From positions 11,659,993-11,723,992 of the forward strand of contig NC_049988.1 of assembly GCF_000003815.2 (NCBI RefSeq): a stretch of 64,000 nucleotides of DNA, in the 5' to 3' direction. Made by a program: the position numbers and the translations under genes. Positions 48,215 through 57,800 of this stretch are shown piece by piece (position 1 is the first letter of the stretch; every line of letters starts with the position of its first letter). This DNA comes from Branchiostoma floridae (Eukaryota; Chordata; Leptocardii; Amphioxiformes; Branchiostomatidae). The notes below the pieces were generated by a model that saw only the letters and a program-made list of their open reading frames with translations, was not told the DNA's origin and did not search any database.

Positions 48215-51200
48215 TTATTTTCTGGTGCGGAAGTCAGCAGGGCGGATCATCATTTTGGACTTTTTGAGGTAAGTCTTGTAGGTGGAGGGTGAAAATTTGT
48301 CCCACCAGATCCCTTTGCCACTGTACGAGGTACGGTCGGATGGCCGGAGGTAAGGGCCATTCAGGGGGCTGAAGCCACAGTTCTTCCACCACCAAGCCCC
48401 AGCAGAGTAGCTATAGTCGTTGGCACAATTACCACGGTTGGTATCCTGATCACGGTCTCTCGCACTGAATTTCGCACCACTCGAGTACGTAAGACTGTCT
48501 CCTGCGTTCCCACTGTAACTACCGAGGCTCAGCTGGTAGTTATCACCCCCTCCAACTCGGAAGGAGGAGTATTTAGCGTACCTGACATTGTTAGACCAAT
48601 CCTCAAGCTTGACATACAGTTCGTAAGTATTCTGGGCAGTTATCCTGTACATGTTTTGTAGCCCCAGCCAATGCTCCCCGCTAGCGGGCCCAAACCCGTA
48701 CTTGTAGTCGTTAAACCGTCTGTTAAAGTGTATAGTCCCGTCAAACCTGTTCTGTATAACAGTCCACCCACCCCCGTCTGTAGTCATGTCACAGAACACA
48801 GAAAAGGCACCAGAACTGACAGGGCGGATAGTGTACACGCCGCTTCTAGGGGTGATATAGGGGGCCTGGGCGGCGTAAATCTCTGAACAATCATCAAAAT
48901 AGTATTGCGTCGTACGTAATGTCAGCTCTTGGAGCCGATCGTCTTGGTTCTCCCTCAGTTCTTCCCCTCCCTCTTTTCCGGTGTCTTCATCGCTAAGGCT
49001 GTCCTCCGGCTCTAAGAAAACAAACCATAAAGCAACAGATTGTCACATTGTATTAACATGACTTTTAAGACCGCAAGAAAAATGCGTATGACTGACCATT
49101 GTCCCACTGCGTTTGCGTATTTCTATCTGAGCAGAACAGACCGAATAACTGTAACGCAATCATTTACTCCATGTCATGCAACAACAACAGTCATCCTCAT
49201 ATCGAAATTGACTGTCTACAGTGACACGACTAAACAGCACAACCCAACAAGGGTGTACGTTTAACAACAACATTATTGATTTCACTATAAATCTTTAGAT
49301 ACATTCTTTAAATTGTTTGCATCCATAAAAGTCGTTGCAGATATAACGAGATGTATGTTGTACCGGATGTGTCCGGTTGTGGTATAAAGGCCCCCTTTTC
49401 ACTAGACGGTGATCGCGCTGCGTTCTCACTGCGACCAAATAGGATATGTGTAACCTTCGCTTTTACGCCGGGTATATCATACAAAACGTAAAAGTGTGAC
49501 TAAGAAGACAACAAAACACAGAAAGTTTAAAAAGATTAATTTCTTTTTCTATACAATTCGTTGAGGGACATGTCAAATTTTAGGCCGCAGACAGCGCGCG
49601 GCGAGAGCGCCGTCCTAGTAGAAAGGGGTATAAGAAGCTGGTTTATTCTTTTTACCAAGTGTGTTGCAGGTTTTGGTCAGCTTGCAGAGAAATTTGGCGA
49701 CTTTTGACACGTCCGGCAGATTTGTCTCGGGAACTTCGGGGTTGCTCGACACTGGAGCTAGGAACAAAATCATGCATAAGTAGTGCATCGGTAGGGTAGG
49801 CGCTTAGTTATTATCACATTCTTACACTATCGATACAACAATGTTTTGTCCTTTTTGTTCGACATTTATGAATTACAAAAGAAATAAGACACCCGATGAT
49901 AAGACAGTCATCATCTCATTGTATCTGGAATACAATAGAATAGTCTCTGAATAATCTCCATTCACTGTTGAGGTTGTTCCATTGTCATACAGTGTGGTCT
50001 CAACCTCTGATACAGCACACACAGGGTCTTTCTGTCACCCGTATGATCTGTCATGAAGTACACCAACAGCAATGAAGGGGTCTAAATAATTTGTTTCCTA
50101 TAGTTATATAGAGTTTTCTATAGTCGTATAACTATGACAGTTGTATATTGTTATGTACACAGACATCACAATTCGATCATCTTCACCATTTCATCTTCGC
50201 CACCCAGCCCTTTGTTTACGTCGCCGGGGATACAAGGGACGCCGTTAGCACCATGACGGCGTCGGGCAAGGTAGGCCTGTCTATTGAAGACCCGTTGATT
50301 GACAAGCTCCAGGACATTAATCTGTGGGTTAAAACGTATGTAAAATCTGGCATGAGACCAAGGGAGGTAGATGTTGCGACGTCACTACTCCAACTTGGAC
50401 GGGATCAAAGCCTACAGCCGTCGGACATTCTTGGTGTCCAGATCGTTCTACCCATGATAATTGTAAACCTGTCGTCCGCCCAGGTTAAGGAACGTGTTCT
50501 CAGGAACCCCAGTATCACCTTAGCTGGAAGAAACTTAACACTTCTGGACTTTGTGAGTACACCCTTGACTAAACCCCCTCCCCTGACCCGTGTGTCCATA
50601 CATGGGGTTTTCCACTCTGTGCCAGACAGCGTAGTCGCTGCGTGGGTGGACAGTTTCGCAGTCCGAGCTACACCAATCGAAAGACACAAAATCAAGACAA
50701 ACAGTGATATTTTCAAACACCTTCGATCCGGGCACAGATTCTGCTACATCAGTGGAGTGACAGGAGAGTTACCTCCCAGGTACACCACCTTGACCGTTCC
50801 ACACCCACACGATCCCCTCAGGTCCCTGGACATTGACCTCGAGGTGTACTGTGGATTTGACCAGATAGTGAACTGTCGCCGGTGTAAGTCCCTTGACCAC
50901 TTGTCGAATGTGTGTCCGAAGATTGTTTGTTACACCTGTGGCAAGCAGGGGCACGCTAAGGCTAACTGTCGTGGTATTGAAAGGTCTGTGTCTAATCCTC
51001 TATTTGATGAGGAGTCAGCCGAATTTAGCCCTGGAACGCGCAACTCATGCAACGTCATCAATCGGGCATTCAATACCTATGTCAGACCAGCTTTGCCGAC
51101 ATCCAATCGTTTTGAACCGTTAATCGACCTTGAAGCATTACCTGAGACTGACAGTAATGTAGACATTGTGCTACAACAACCACCAGTACAGCCATCTCTA

Positions 51201-54200
51201 CTTAATGTTTCAACCCAACTGAGCTACAGTTCCGTCGCCAAGATGAGTAGGAATGGCGGTTCCAACAACAAGTTCAAAAACAAGAAAAGGACAGAACAGT
51301 TGTCCTCGCTGGTCACATCTGAACCACAGGAACGCTACAACTTGAGAAATAGGAAGCGCTCCTTACCGTCACCTGAGCAGCGCACTTACTCTGCACCAAA
51401 GAAACAGGTTGCTGATTCACTTCAGAGTTCCTATGGGGGCACATCACCAACCAGCTCAGTACATCTACCTACTTCTAGTATGGTACACATCCGGCAAGGC
51501 GGCAGCGACACCGTCCCTCCTCTAACTCAGCCCATGGATCAACAAGTGAACCTGCCTCCAGTCACTGCGACTGACCCTTTGGACCTCAGCCTTTTCCGTC
51601 TGAACTCTCACTCCCAATGCCATGACAGTAGTGTGAGTAAGCAGGTGCCAGACGCCCCTAAAGGGATACCAGCATGCGCGGAAGTGGCTTCTGCTCCTAC
51701 TTAACAACCACGGATAAAGGCGGCAAGTACTAGTTTTCTCTACCTGAATGCCCGAAGCGTTAAGTCTGTTACAAGGAAACGCAACAAGTTGGTTCTTTTC
51801 CTTAACTTGGTAGAATCCATCCAACCGGGCATTATTGCCGTTACTGAGACATGGCTAAACTCAAGTGTGTCTGACCTTGAACTCTTGCCCAAAGGGTACA
51901 CCTGTTACCGTAAAGACAGGAGTGTCACCATACCGGGTAAGACTGGTGGAGGAGTTCTCTTAGCTTTTAAGTCAGACATCCAGTCTAAAAGAAGAGAAGA
52001 CATTGAGCCCTTGGACGAGGTGCTAGTATGTGAAATGCAACTTGTCAACAATTCAAAAATCGCGATCATTGTATATTACAGGCCGCCAAGTGGTGACATG
52101 TCTACTTTCAATACAAATCTACAAACAGTTCTTAGTACTATTTCCAATGAGTATGACAAGATTGTGCTGGTAGGAGACCTCAACGTTCCCAGGATTGACT
52201 GGTCCAACTTTACGTGTTGCTCGGCACAAGAACGTAGTTTATGTGACATTGTAAACGAGTTCTCTTTGTCTCAGATAAACAACGTGACTTCCAATCAGCA
52301 CGGACACCTGCTTGACGTAGTCCTGACGAACATTCCAGACAAATTTACTGAAGTTGAACAGGTGACATCAGACTTTCCCACTGATCATGCAATTCTACAC
52401 TTTGAGTTATCTGTACGAAACTGGACCAATTGTGCCAACACTAAACGATATGTTTACAACTATAGTAAAGGGGATTTTGATTCGTTAAGGTTAAACCTAG
52501 TTAATATAGACACATGTACTGAGGATAATGAAAATCTTGATGACATTTGGGGAAAATGGGGAAGTGGACTTATCAAATCTGTTAATTTGTTTATACCTAA
52601 AATCTGTGTTAAAAATATTTCCTCTTCACCCTGGATAGATGGTGAAGTCCAGCATGCTCGCAACAGAAAAATGACAATATGGAGATTAGCCAAAAGGACC
52701 AATAAATCCTCTCACTGGACTAAATTTAAGCAACTACGAAATGATCTTCAAAAACTCATGAAAGCAAAATACAAGTCTTATTTGGGTAACCTCGGTTCAG
52801 AGGTTCACAGGAACCCGAAGAAATTTTGGTCTTTTTTCAAATCTAAAACTGGCTCCAGTCGTCTACCCTGTGTACTAAAATCTGGCACTAATGAGGCCAC
52901 TACGCCTAAAGGAAAGGCGGATATGTTCAACAAATATTTTCATTCTGTGTTTACTTCACCAAACACTGGAAATAATCTTCCGGACATACCTGTCTTCAAA
53001 CACCCTAATCTAGGGAACTTTGTTTTTACGAACGATGAGATTTTAGAAGTCCTTAGTAACCTTGATTGTTCTAAGGCTTATGGTCCTGATGGCATATCGC
53101 CCGTCGTTTTGCGTAGGTGTGCACACGAGTTAGCACCTCAGCTAACGGCACTGTTCAACCAAAGTTTACGTCTCGGCTGGGTTCCGACACAGTGGAAAGA
53201 CGCTAATGTATGCCCAGTCCTCAAGAAAGGCCGCAAGGAATTTGTTGAAAACTATCGTCCCATCTCTCTGTTAAGTATTGTTAGCAAAGTAATGGAAAGA
53301 TGTATGTTTAACCGCATCTTCCCGTATCTTAAGGAGCAGATCCACCCTTTTCAACATGGTTTTATTAAAGGCCGCTCCACTGCAACACTTTTACTCCAAA
53401 TTTATCACAAAATTGGCTCTATTCTAGATAATGGCGGCCAAGTTGACGTTGTATTGCTTGATTTTTCTAAAGCTTTCGACTGTGTCTCTCACCGCCTCCT
53501 AGTCCACAAGCTGAAAATGTATGGCGTACACTCCAACTTGCTTGCATGGTTCAAAAGTTATTTGTCTTGTCGTAGACAACGAGTCATTGTAGAAAATGTG
53601 CATTCTGATTGGCTACCAGTTGTCTCGGGAGTTCCCCAAGGATCCATACTGGGGCCACTACTTTTTTTATTATTCATAAACGACCTTCCTTATGTGGTCA
53701 GTAACACAATGGCTTTATATGCCGACGACTCGAAGTGTTTTAAACAAATCTCAACAGTTATTGATTGTGTTTCTCTTCAAAAAGACATTGAGAACATGTA
53801 CAATTGGGGCAATACGTGGATGATGAAGTTTAACACAGACAAATGCAAGATACTCACTATAGGTAGAGGAAAAAATCAAATTCAGTTTCAGTACAAAATG
53901 GAAGACAGATTTCTTGAGGTTGTCTCTGAATTTAACGACCTAGGAGTTTCTGCATCTGGTCAATTAACATGGAAATTTCATATCCAAAACATTATCTCCA
54001 AAGCTAACTCAACCTTAGGTTTCATTAAAAGGTCTGTAGGCTTTCACGCTCCTTTGTCTGTCAAAAAAGCTCTCTATATGTCACTTGTCCGAAGAAAATT
54101 AGAATATTGTTCTACGGTATGGTCTCCTCACACTCATGAACTCATAGAAAGACTGGAGAGTGTACAGAGGCGAGGAACCAAGTTTATCCTCAACAATTAC

Positions 54201-57163
54201 CAAACTGACTACACGTACAAAGACAGGCTGCTCAGTTGCTCACTTTTACCTTTGTCATATAGACGTGAAATTTTAGATTTAGTTTTCATTTTCAAATGTT
54301 TTTTAGGATATTACGAAATAGATGTCAACAATTACTTAACTTTCCCACATCCTCTCCTTAGATCACATGATCAGGCCAAGTTAACCCCAGGCAAATGTAA
54401 TACTACTACCTTTATGTACTCATTTTTTCTTAGAATTGCTCACATTTGGAATTCTCTCCCTACAGAAATAAGACAACTCAGGCTAATCCCAGACTCATCA
54501 ATTAGGCGCTTTAAGCAAGACATTTCAGGCCATTATCTATCCCTTTTGTCAACACACTTCGACGCTCATAAAACTTGCACATGGACCACTTGTTTGAAAT
54601 GCTGTCTGACATAGTTAACTCGACAAGTTTCTTCAATACCATTACTTTATATCTCTNNNNNNNNNNNNNNNNNNNNNNNNNNNNNNNNNNNNNNNNNNNN
54701 NNNNNNNNNNNNNNNNNNNNNNNNNNNNNNNNNNNNNNNNNNNNNNNNNNNNNNNNGTTTTTACAGCTATTCAGATAATTTCTTAGAATGTTCTGTCACT
54801 TATGTGAATGTATTAAGTATTAGTTATGTGCTCTTATCTGTCACACATGTATTATTTTTTTTAAAATGTACCCCGGAGGTGGCGGCCCTGAAAAGGATAT
54901 GCTAATCCTGTTGCCGTCACCTTTCAGATTCCTTCTGAAAAGCTTAATAAATAAATAAATAAATTTTAGCACGAAGCCGCGCGCAGTGCTCACTAGCCAA
55001 CCCGCTCTGTATAACAGTCCACCCACCCCCAACTGTAGTCATGTCACAGTACACAGAAAAGGCGCCAGAACTGACAGGGCGGATAGTGTACACGCCGCTT
55101 CTAGGGGTGCCAAACCAGGTCTGGGCGGCGTAAAGCTCTGAACAATCATCAAAATAGTAATACGTCCTACTTAATGTCAGGACTTGGGGCTGATCGTCTT
55201 GGTTCTCTCTCAGTTCTTGTCCGCTCTGCCTTTCAGAGTCTTCATCGCTAAGGCTGTCCTCTGGCTCTGAGATAATAAACCACAAAGCAGCAGATTGTTA
55301 CATTGTATAAACATAACTTTTAAGACTGCACGAAAAATGCGTATGACTAAACATTGTACCACTGCATGAATAGATGAAAGTTCAATCCTTCTTCTGGATA
55401 AATCAAATTTATATTATCCAGAAGAAGAGATTGAACTTTCATCTATTCATTATATTCCTGGATGTATAATCTTCACAAACGTATTGTACCACTGCGTTTG
55501 AAGTTTTGAGCATAATGAACTCTATCCTGAGTTTGAATTCTGCTTTACTGTGCATAATGTAAATAAATCAAGCAACTACATAGATTCCTTACTTAGAGCA
55601 AATTAAATGTAAGTATTGAGACATCTCCTTACCGATGGGCTTGCAGGTAATGTTGTGTTTGGTCTTCATCTTCAATCCAGCCAGTTTGCAGATGGTCTTC
55701 ATCGGCTCATGGTCCGGGTCTTGGGCGTGAGGGGTCAGAGCTGTGGACAACAGGACAATATGGATAAAGAAATTATCTTTTTTCTATGTGTATCCTGAAT
55801 GATACGTCTGTGAAAGTCAGACATCCAGGTAATGAGATGTTGACTATAACGTCTGACTGTTTACAAAGCATATAGTATCCAGTTGCTTGATTGGCCTTTT
55901 ATCATACTGAATAATATTCAATTTCTCAGATCATAAGATACACAAAACATCTTCGTACGTACCTAGCATAACACAGCTGGTGCTCAGGTCACACAAGGTT
56001 TCCGCCAGATCTTCTCCATCGTTAGCGGATGTAACGTCGTCCAAACTCAGCTCAAGGTCTACAAATGCAGTGACATGACGGAAATGATTCAAGGCAACAT
56101 AAGAATACATTATGTTGATGTAGCATCGTCTATGTATCATGTAACATAAGAAAAAATGGGGTCTACTTTTGACTGAAAATTTTTGTCATATTCAACTGAC
56201 TCTAGCTGGCTAAAAATTCACGTACCTGGCTCTTCGCACTTGGTTTCGTCTGGCAGCAGTGAGGCCTGATCGGCAAGCTGGCAGATTCGCTGTTTGGCCC
56301 GGAAATCACTTTCATGGTCCCCCAGCTTGTTACCTGAAAAATGAAATAGAGTGTTCTTTAATTCTGACACAACCGGTACAAGGTTTGTAGAATTAGAGTT
56401 ACTAGGCAAATTACAATGACAGAAAAGTTTGGCTCTGATGATAAAGATAAAAGAAATCAACATGTATCTTTTTTATTTAGAGCGTCTTGGTGAACGATGA
56501 TGAAGATTTCCTATCAAGTACGTAAACTTGNNNNNNNNNNNNNNNNNNNNNNNNNNNNNNNNNNNNNNNNNNNNNNNNNNNNNNNNNNNNNNNNNNNNNN
56601 NNNNNNNNNNNNNNNNNNNNNNNNNNNNNNTTCTTTGAATTGTTTTCATTCATGAAATTGGTTGCAGATATAACTAAATGTACAGGATATGTTTCGTTTG
56701 TGGTAAGAAGATGGCTTTTTTTTACCAAGTATGGTGCAGGTTTTGGTCAGATCGCAGAGAGATTTCGCAACATTTGACACGTCCGGTAGATTTGCCTCGG
56801 GAACTTCGGAGGTGCTCGACACTGGAGAAAGGAACAAAGCCATGCATTATTAGTGTATCGGTGGGGTAAGGACTTTATAGAGTCATTATCACATTATTAG
56901 ATTATCGATACAACAACGTTTTGTCCTTTTCGTTCGACATTTACGAATTACAAAAGAAATGAGACACCCGATGATAAGGCAGTCATCATCTCATAGATCT
57001 TATGTTGGCAAAAACCCAAACCATGTATTACACTGTCCACAGGGAAATCATGATGGTTTTTAATATATGACAAATAAAATCCAGTATGATTCATAAACCT
57101 ACCCTGACAGACGATAAGCACGATGAATCCCGCCCACAGAATCGCAGGGAGTTTCCCAATCAT
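48215..57163 (-). CDS. Secreted fibrinogen-related protein (FREP-like)
   Basis: Likely a secreted lectin-type recognition protein. Exons (minus): 57163-57103, 56821-56726, 56333-56226, 56058-55963, 55740-55633, 49751-49656 and 49011-48215, all joined in phase 1, total 453 residues. Residues 1-20 form a signal peptide (MIGKLPAILWAGFIVLIVCQ). Two Cys-bearing modules alternate: A exons of 96 nt (LCDLTKTC, LCDLSTSC, LCKLTKTC) and B exons of 108 nt (ICQLADQ...TKCEE, ICKLAGL...ITCKP). The last exon has an acidic stalk and a full fibrinogen C-terminal domain: CDMTTDGGGWTVIQNRFDG, GEHWLGL, the calcium-site DRDQD, then CANDY and WWWKNCGFSPLNG. Amphioxus FREPs are known to bind microbial surfaces. The join across the LINE is inferred from phase; alternatively the locus is two tandem genes, one lacking its signal exon. 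Confidence 0.75.
50253..51704 (+). CDS. LINE ORF1 protein with CCHC zinc knuckles
   Basis: Nucleic-acid-binding protein of the retrotransposon RNP, 483 residues. ATG at 50253 is chosen over upstream in-frame codons because of its ACCATGA context and because the LINE begins near 50192. The N-terminal region is RRM-like in spacing (not certain). Two CX2CX4HX4C knuckles follow: CRRCKSLDHLSNVC and CYTCGKQGHAKANC. The C-terminal third is Ser/Pro/Gln-rich and probably disordered. The TAA stop at 51702-51704 is in the same frame as ORF2. Confidence 0.88.
   Translation: MTASGKVGLSIEDPLIDKLQDINLWVKTYVKSGMRPREVDVATSLLQLGRDQSLQPSDILGVQIVLPMIIVNLSSAQVKERVLRNPSITLAGRNLTLLDFVSTPLTKPPPLTRVSIHGVFHSVPDSVVAAWVDSFAVRATPIERHKIKTNSDIFKHLRSGHRFCYISGVTGELPPRYTTLTVPHPHDPLRSLDIDLEVYCGFDQIVNCRRCKSLDHLSNVCPKIVCYTCGKQGHAKANCRGIERSVSNPLFDEESAEFSPGTRNSCNVINRAFNTYVRPALPTSNRFEPLIDLEALPETDSNVDIVLQQPPVQPSLLNVSTQLSYSSVAKMSRNGGSNNKFKNKKRTEQLSSLVTSEPQERYNLRNRKRSLPSPEQRTYSAPKKQVADSLQSSYGGTSPTSSVHLPTSSMVHIRQGGSDTVPPLTQPMDQQVNLPPVTATDPLDLSLFRLNSHSQCHDSSVSKQVPDAPKGIPACAEVASAPT
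51705..54614 (+). CDS. LINE ORF2: APE-type endonuclease and reverse transcriptase
   Basis: The 969-codon open frame starts right after the ORF1 stop. The endonuclease carries LYLNARSVKS, AVTETWL (catalytic Glu), VYYRPPSG, LVGDLNVPRIDW and TDHAILHFEL. The reverse transcriptase carries AYGPDGISP, NYRPISLLS, LLDFSKAFDCVSH, GVPQGSILGPLLF and the YADD box. The C-terminal region has LEYCSTVWSPHT and IWNSLPTEIR, typical of CR1/L2/jockey-group LINEs. The first in-frame ATG (52035) lies inside the endonuclease, past the catalytic Glu, so a conventional AUG start would lose essential residues. Translation must use readthrough, reinitiation at a non-AUG codon, or another route. Confidence 0.93.
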   Translation, partial: QPRIKAASTSFLYLNARSVKSVTRKRNKLVLFLNLVESIQPGIIAVTETWLNSSVSDLELLPKGYTCYRKDRSVTIPGKTGGGVLLAFKSDIQSKRREDIEPLDEVLVCEMQLVNNSKIAIIVYYRPPSGDMSTFNTNLQTVLSTISNEYDKIVLVGDLNVPRIDWSNFTCCSAQERSLCDIVNEFSLSQINNVTSNQHGHLLDVVLTNIPDKFTEVEQVTSDFPTDHAILHFELSVRNWTNCANTKRYVYNYSKGDFDSLRLNLVNIDTCTEDNENLDDIWGKWGSGLIKSVNLFIPKICVKNISSSPWIDGEVQHARNRKMTIWRLAKRTNKSSHWTKFKQLRNDLQKLMKAKYKSYLGNLGSEVHRNPKKFWSFFKSKTGSSRLPCVLKSGTNEATTPKGKADMFNKYFHSVFTSPNTGNNLPDIPVFKHPNLGNFVFTNDEILEVLSNLDCSKAYGPDGISPVVLRRCAHELAPQLTALFNQSLRLGWVPTQWKDANVCPVLKKGRKEFVENYRPISLLSIVSKVMERCMFNRIFPYLKEQIHPFQHGFIKGRSTATLLLQIYHKIGSILDNGGQVDVVLLDFSKAFDCVSHRLLVHKLKMYGVHSNLLAWFKSYLSCRRQRVIVENVHSDWLPVVSGVPQGSILGPLLFLLFINDLPYVVSNTMALYADDSKCFKQISTVIDCVSLQKDIENMYNWGNTWMMKFNTDKCKILTIGRGKNQIQFQYKMEDRFLEVVSEFNDLGVSASGQLTWKFHIQNIISKANSTLGFIKRSVGFHAPLSVKKALYMSLVRRKLEYCSTVWSPHTHELIERLESVQRRGTKFILNNYQTDYTYKDRLLSCSLLPLSYRREILDLVFIFKCFLGYYEIDVNNYLTFPHPLLRSHDQAKLTPGKCNTTTFMYSFFLRIAHIWNSLPTEIRQLRLIPDSSIRRFKQDISGHYLSLLSTHFDAHKTCTWTTCLKCCLT
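54657..54756. other. Assembly gap (100 N)
   Basis: Placeholder gap within the LINE 3' UTR. Confidence 0.99.
55000..55266 (-). pseudogene. Truncated duplicate fibrinogen-domain exon
   Basis: The acceptor and first ~265 nt closely match the start of exon 49011-48215 (EPEDSLSDED, YYYFDDCSELYAAQ, CDMTTVGGGWTVIQ). Homology stops abruptly at GGGWTVIQ, where unrelated sequence beginning (plus strand) TTTTAGCACGAAGCCGCG joins. The frame then runs to a stop; the catalytic-free lectin half is absent. It has no donor, so the gene probably skips it. Confidence 0.8.
55366..55482. mobile_element. 117-bp fold-back insertion with 13-bp direct repeats
   Basis: A hairpin (ATGAATAGATGAAAGTTCAA against its complement, 55366-55450) plus a 32-bp tail is flanked by perfect 13-bp repeats ATTGTACCACTGC (55353-55365 and 55483-55495). 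The paralogous intron near 49100 lacks it. Confidence 0.75.
56531..56630. other. Assembly gap (100 N)
   Basis: Placeholder gap in the FREP intron between exons 56821-56726 and 56333-56226. An additional A- or B-type exon could be hidden here. Confidence 0.99.
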
Positions 57164-57680
57164 GATCACTGGAGCAGTACCGATCCTGTATAAAGTACAG
57201 TAAAGCAACGTCCATCAATATTGACGAAAACAACGGAACATTTCGCAGAATAGTAATCTACTTCAATGTCGTTTAATTTTTTTAATCTTTCTATTTAAGT
57301 ATTTCATATTGTACAGGTGTGGTTTAATGTTGATCTTGGGAAACTCATGTGTAATATTGTATGTTATATTGTGGGGTACCTCTTGTGACCACCTGCTTTT
57401 GTACTCGTACACGTAGATTAATTTGCTGCACAAATTACTACTGGCATGGAATGCAGGGTTTTTAGTGTTATAGCCATCTCTCAGGAGCTTTAAATGCATT
57501 TTAGTTCGCGGGGATTTAATTTCGCGATAGCGATAAAAATGACTTTTCGCGGTGGTTTTAAGTTCACGGTAGCAACATGCACTGTAGTCTCTTACTGCCA
57601 TGAAAAATGTTCGCGGTGGTTTTAAGTTCGCGGTGAATTGGCCACCACAAAAAGCTCTGAATTCCTTTTCTTACACTTAC

Positions 57681-57800
57681 AGCATGTCTCCAGGGTGTTT
57701 AGTCAATTTTAGAAGTTCGTTTGTAATCATGTATGAATAGTAACGCCTTAGGCGAGACGCAGGTACAGGCGTGACTTGTCTGAAGTACGGTCCGACTTTG
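57681..57800 (-). other. Possible 5' UTR exon of the FREP-like gene
   Basis: Minus-strand sequence ends at a GTAAGT donor (57675-57680). CTCCAG acceptor-like sequence lies a few bases before the signal-peptide ATG at 57163. The upstream limit is unknown. Confidence 0.35.

Larger units (their letters stand above)
50192..54962 (+). mobile_element. Near full-length LINE (CR1/L2/jockey group)
   Basis: The element is about 4.8 kb: short 5' UTR, ORF1, ORF2, AT-rich 3' UTR with a 100-N gap (54657-54756) and an (AATA)n tail. It sits in opposite orientation inside the FREP gene. The 5' flank (TTCACCATTT) and 3' flank (ATTTTAGCAC) are joined in the paralogous sequence at 47348-47361, which defines the boundaries. 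Both ORFs are intact apart from the stop between them, so the insertion is probably young. Confidence 0.9.

Noticed and set aside
51789-51791. TTG at 51789 as the ORF2 start
   Set aside because: The frame is open back to the ORF1 stop, and the conserved LYLNARS motif of the endonuclease lies upstream of this codon.
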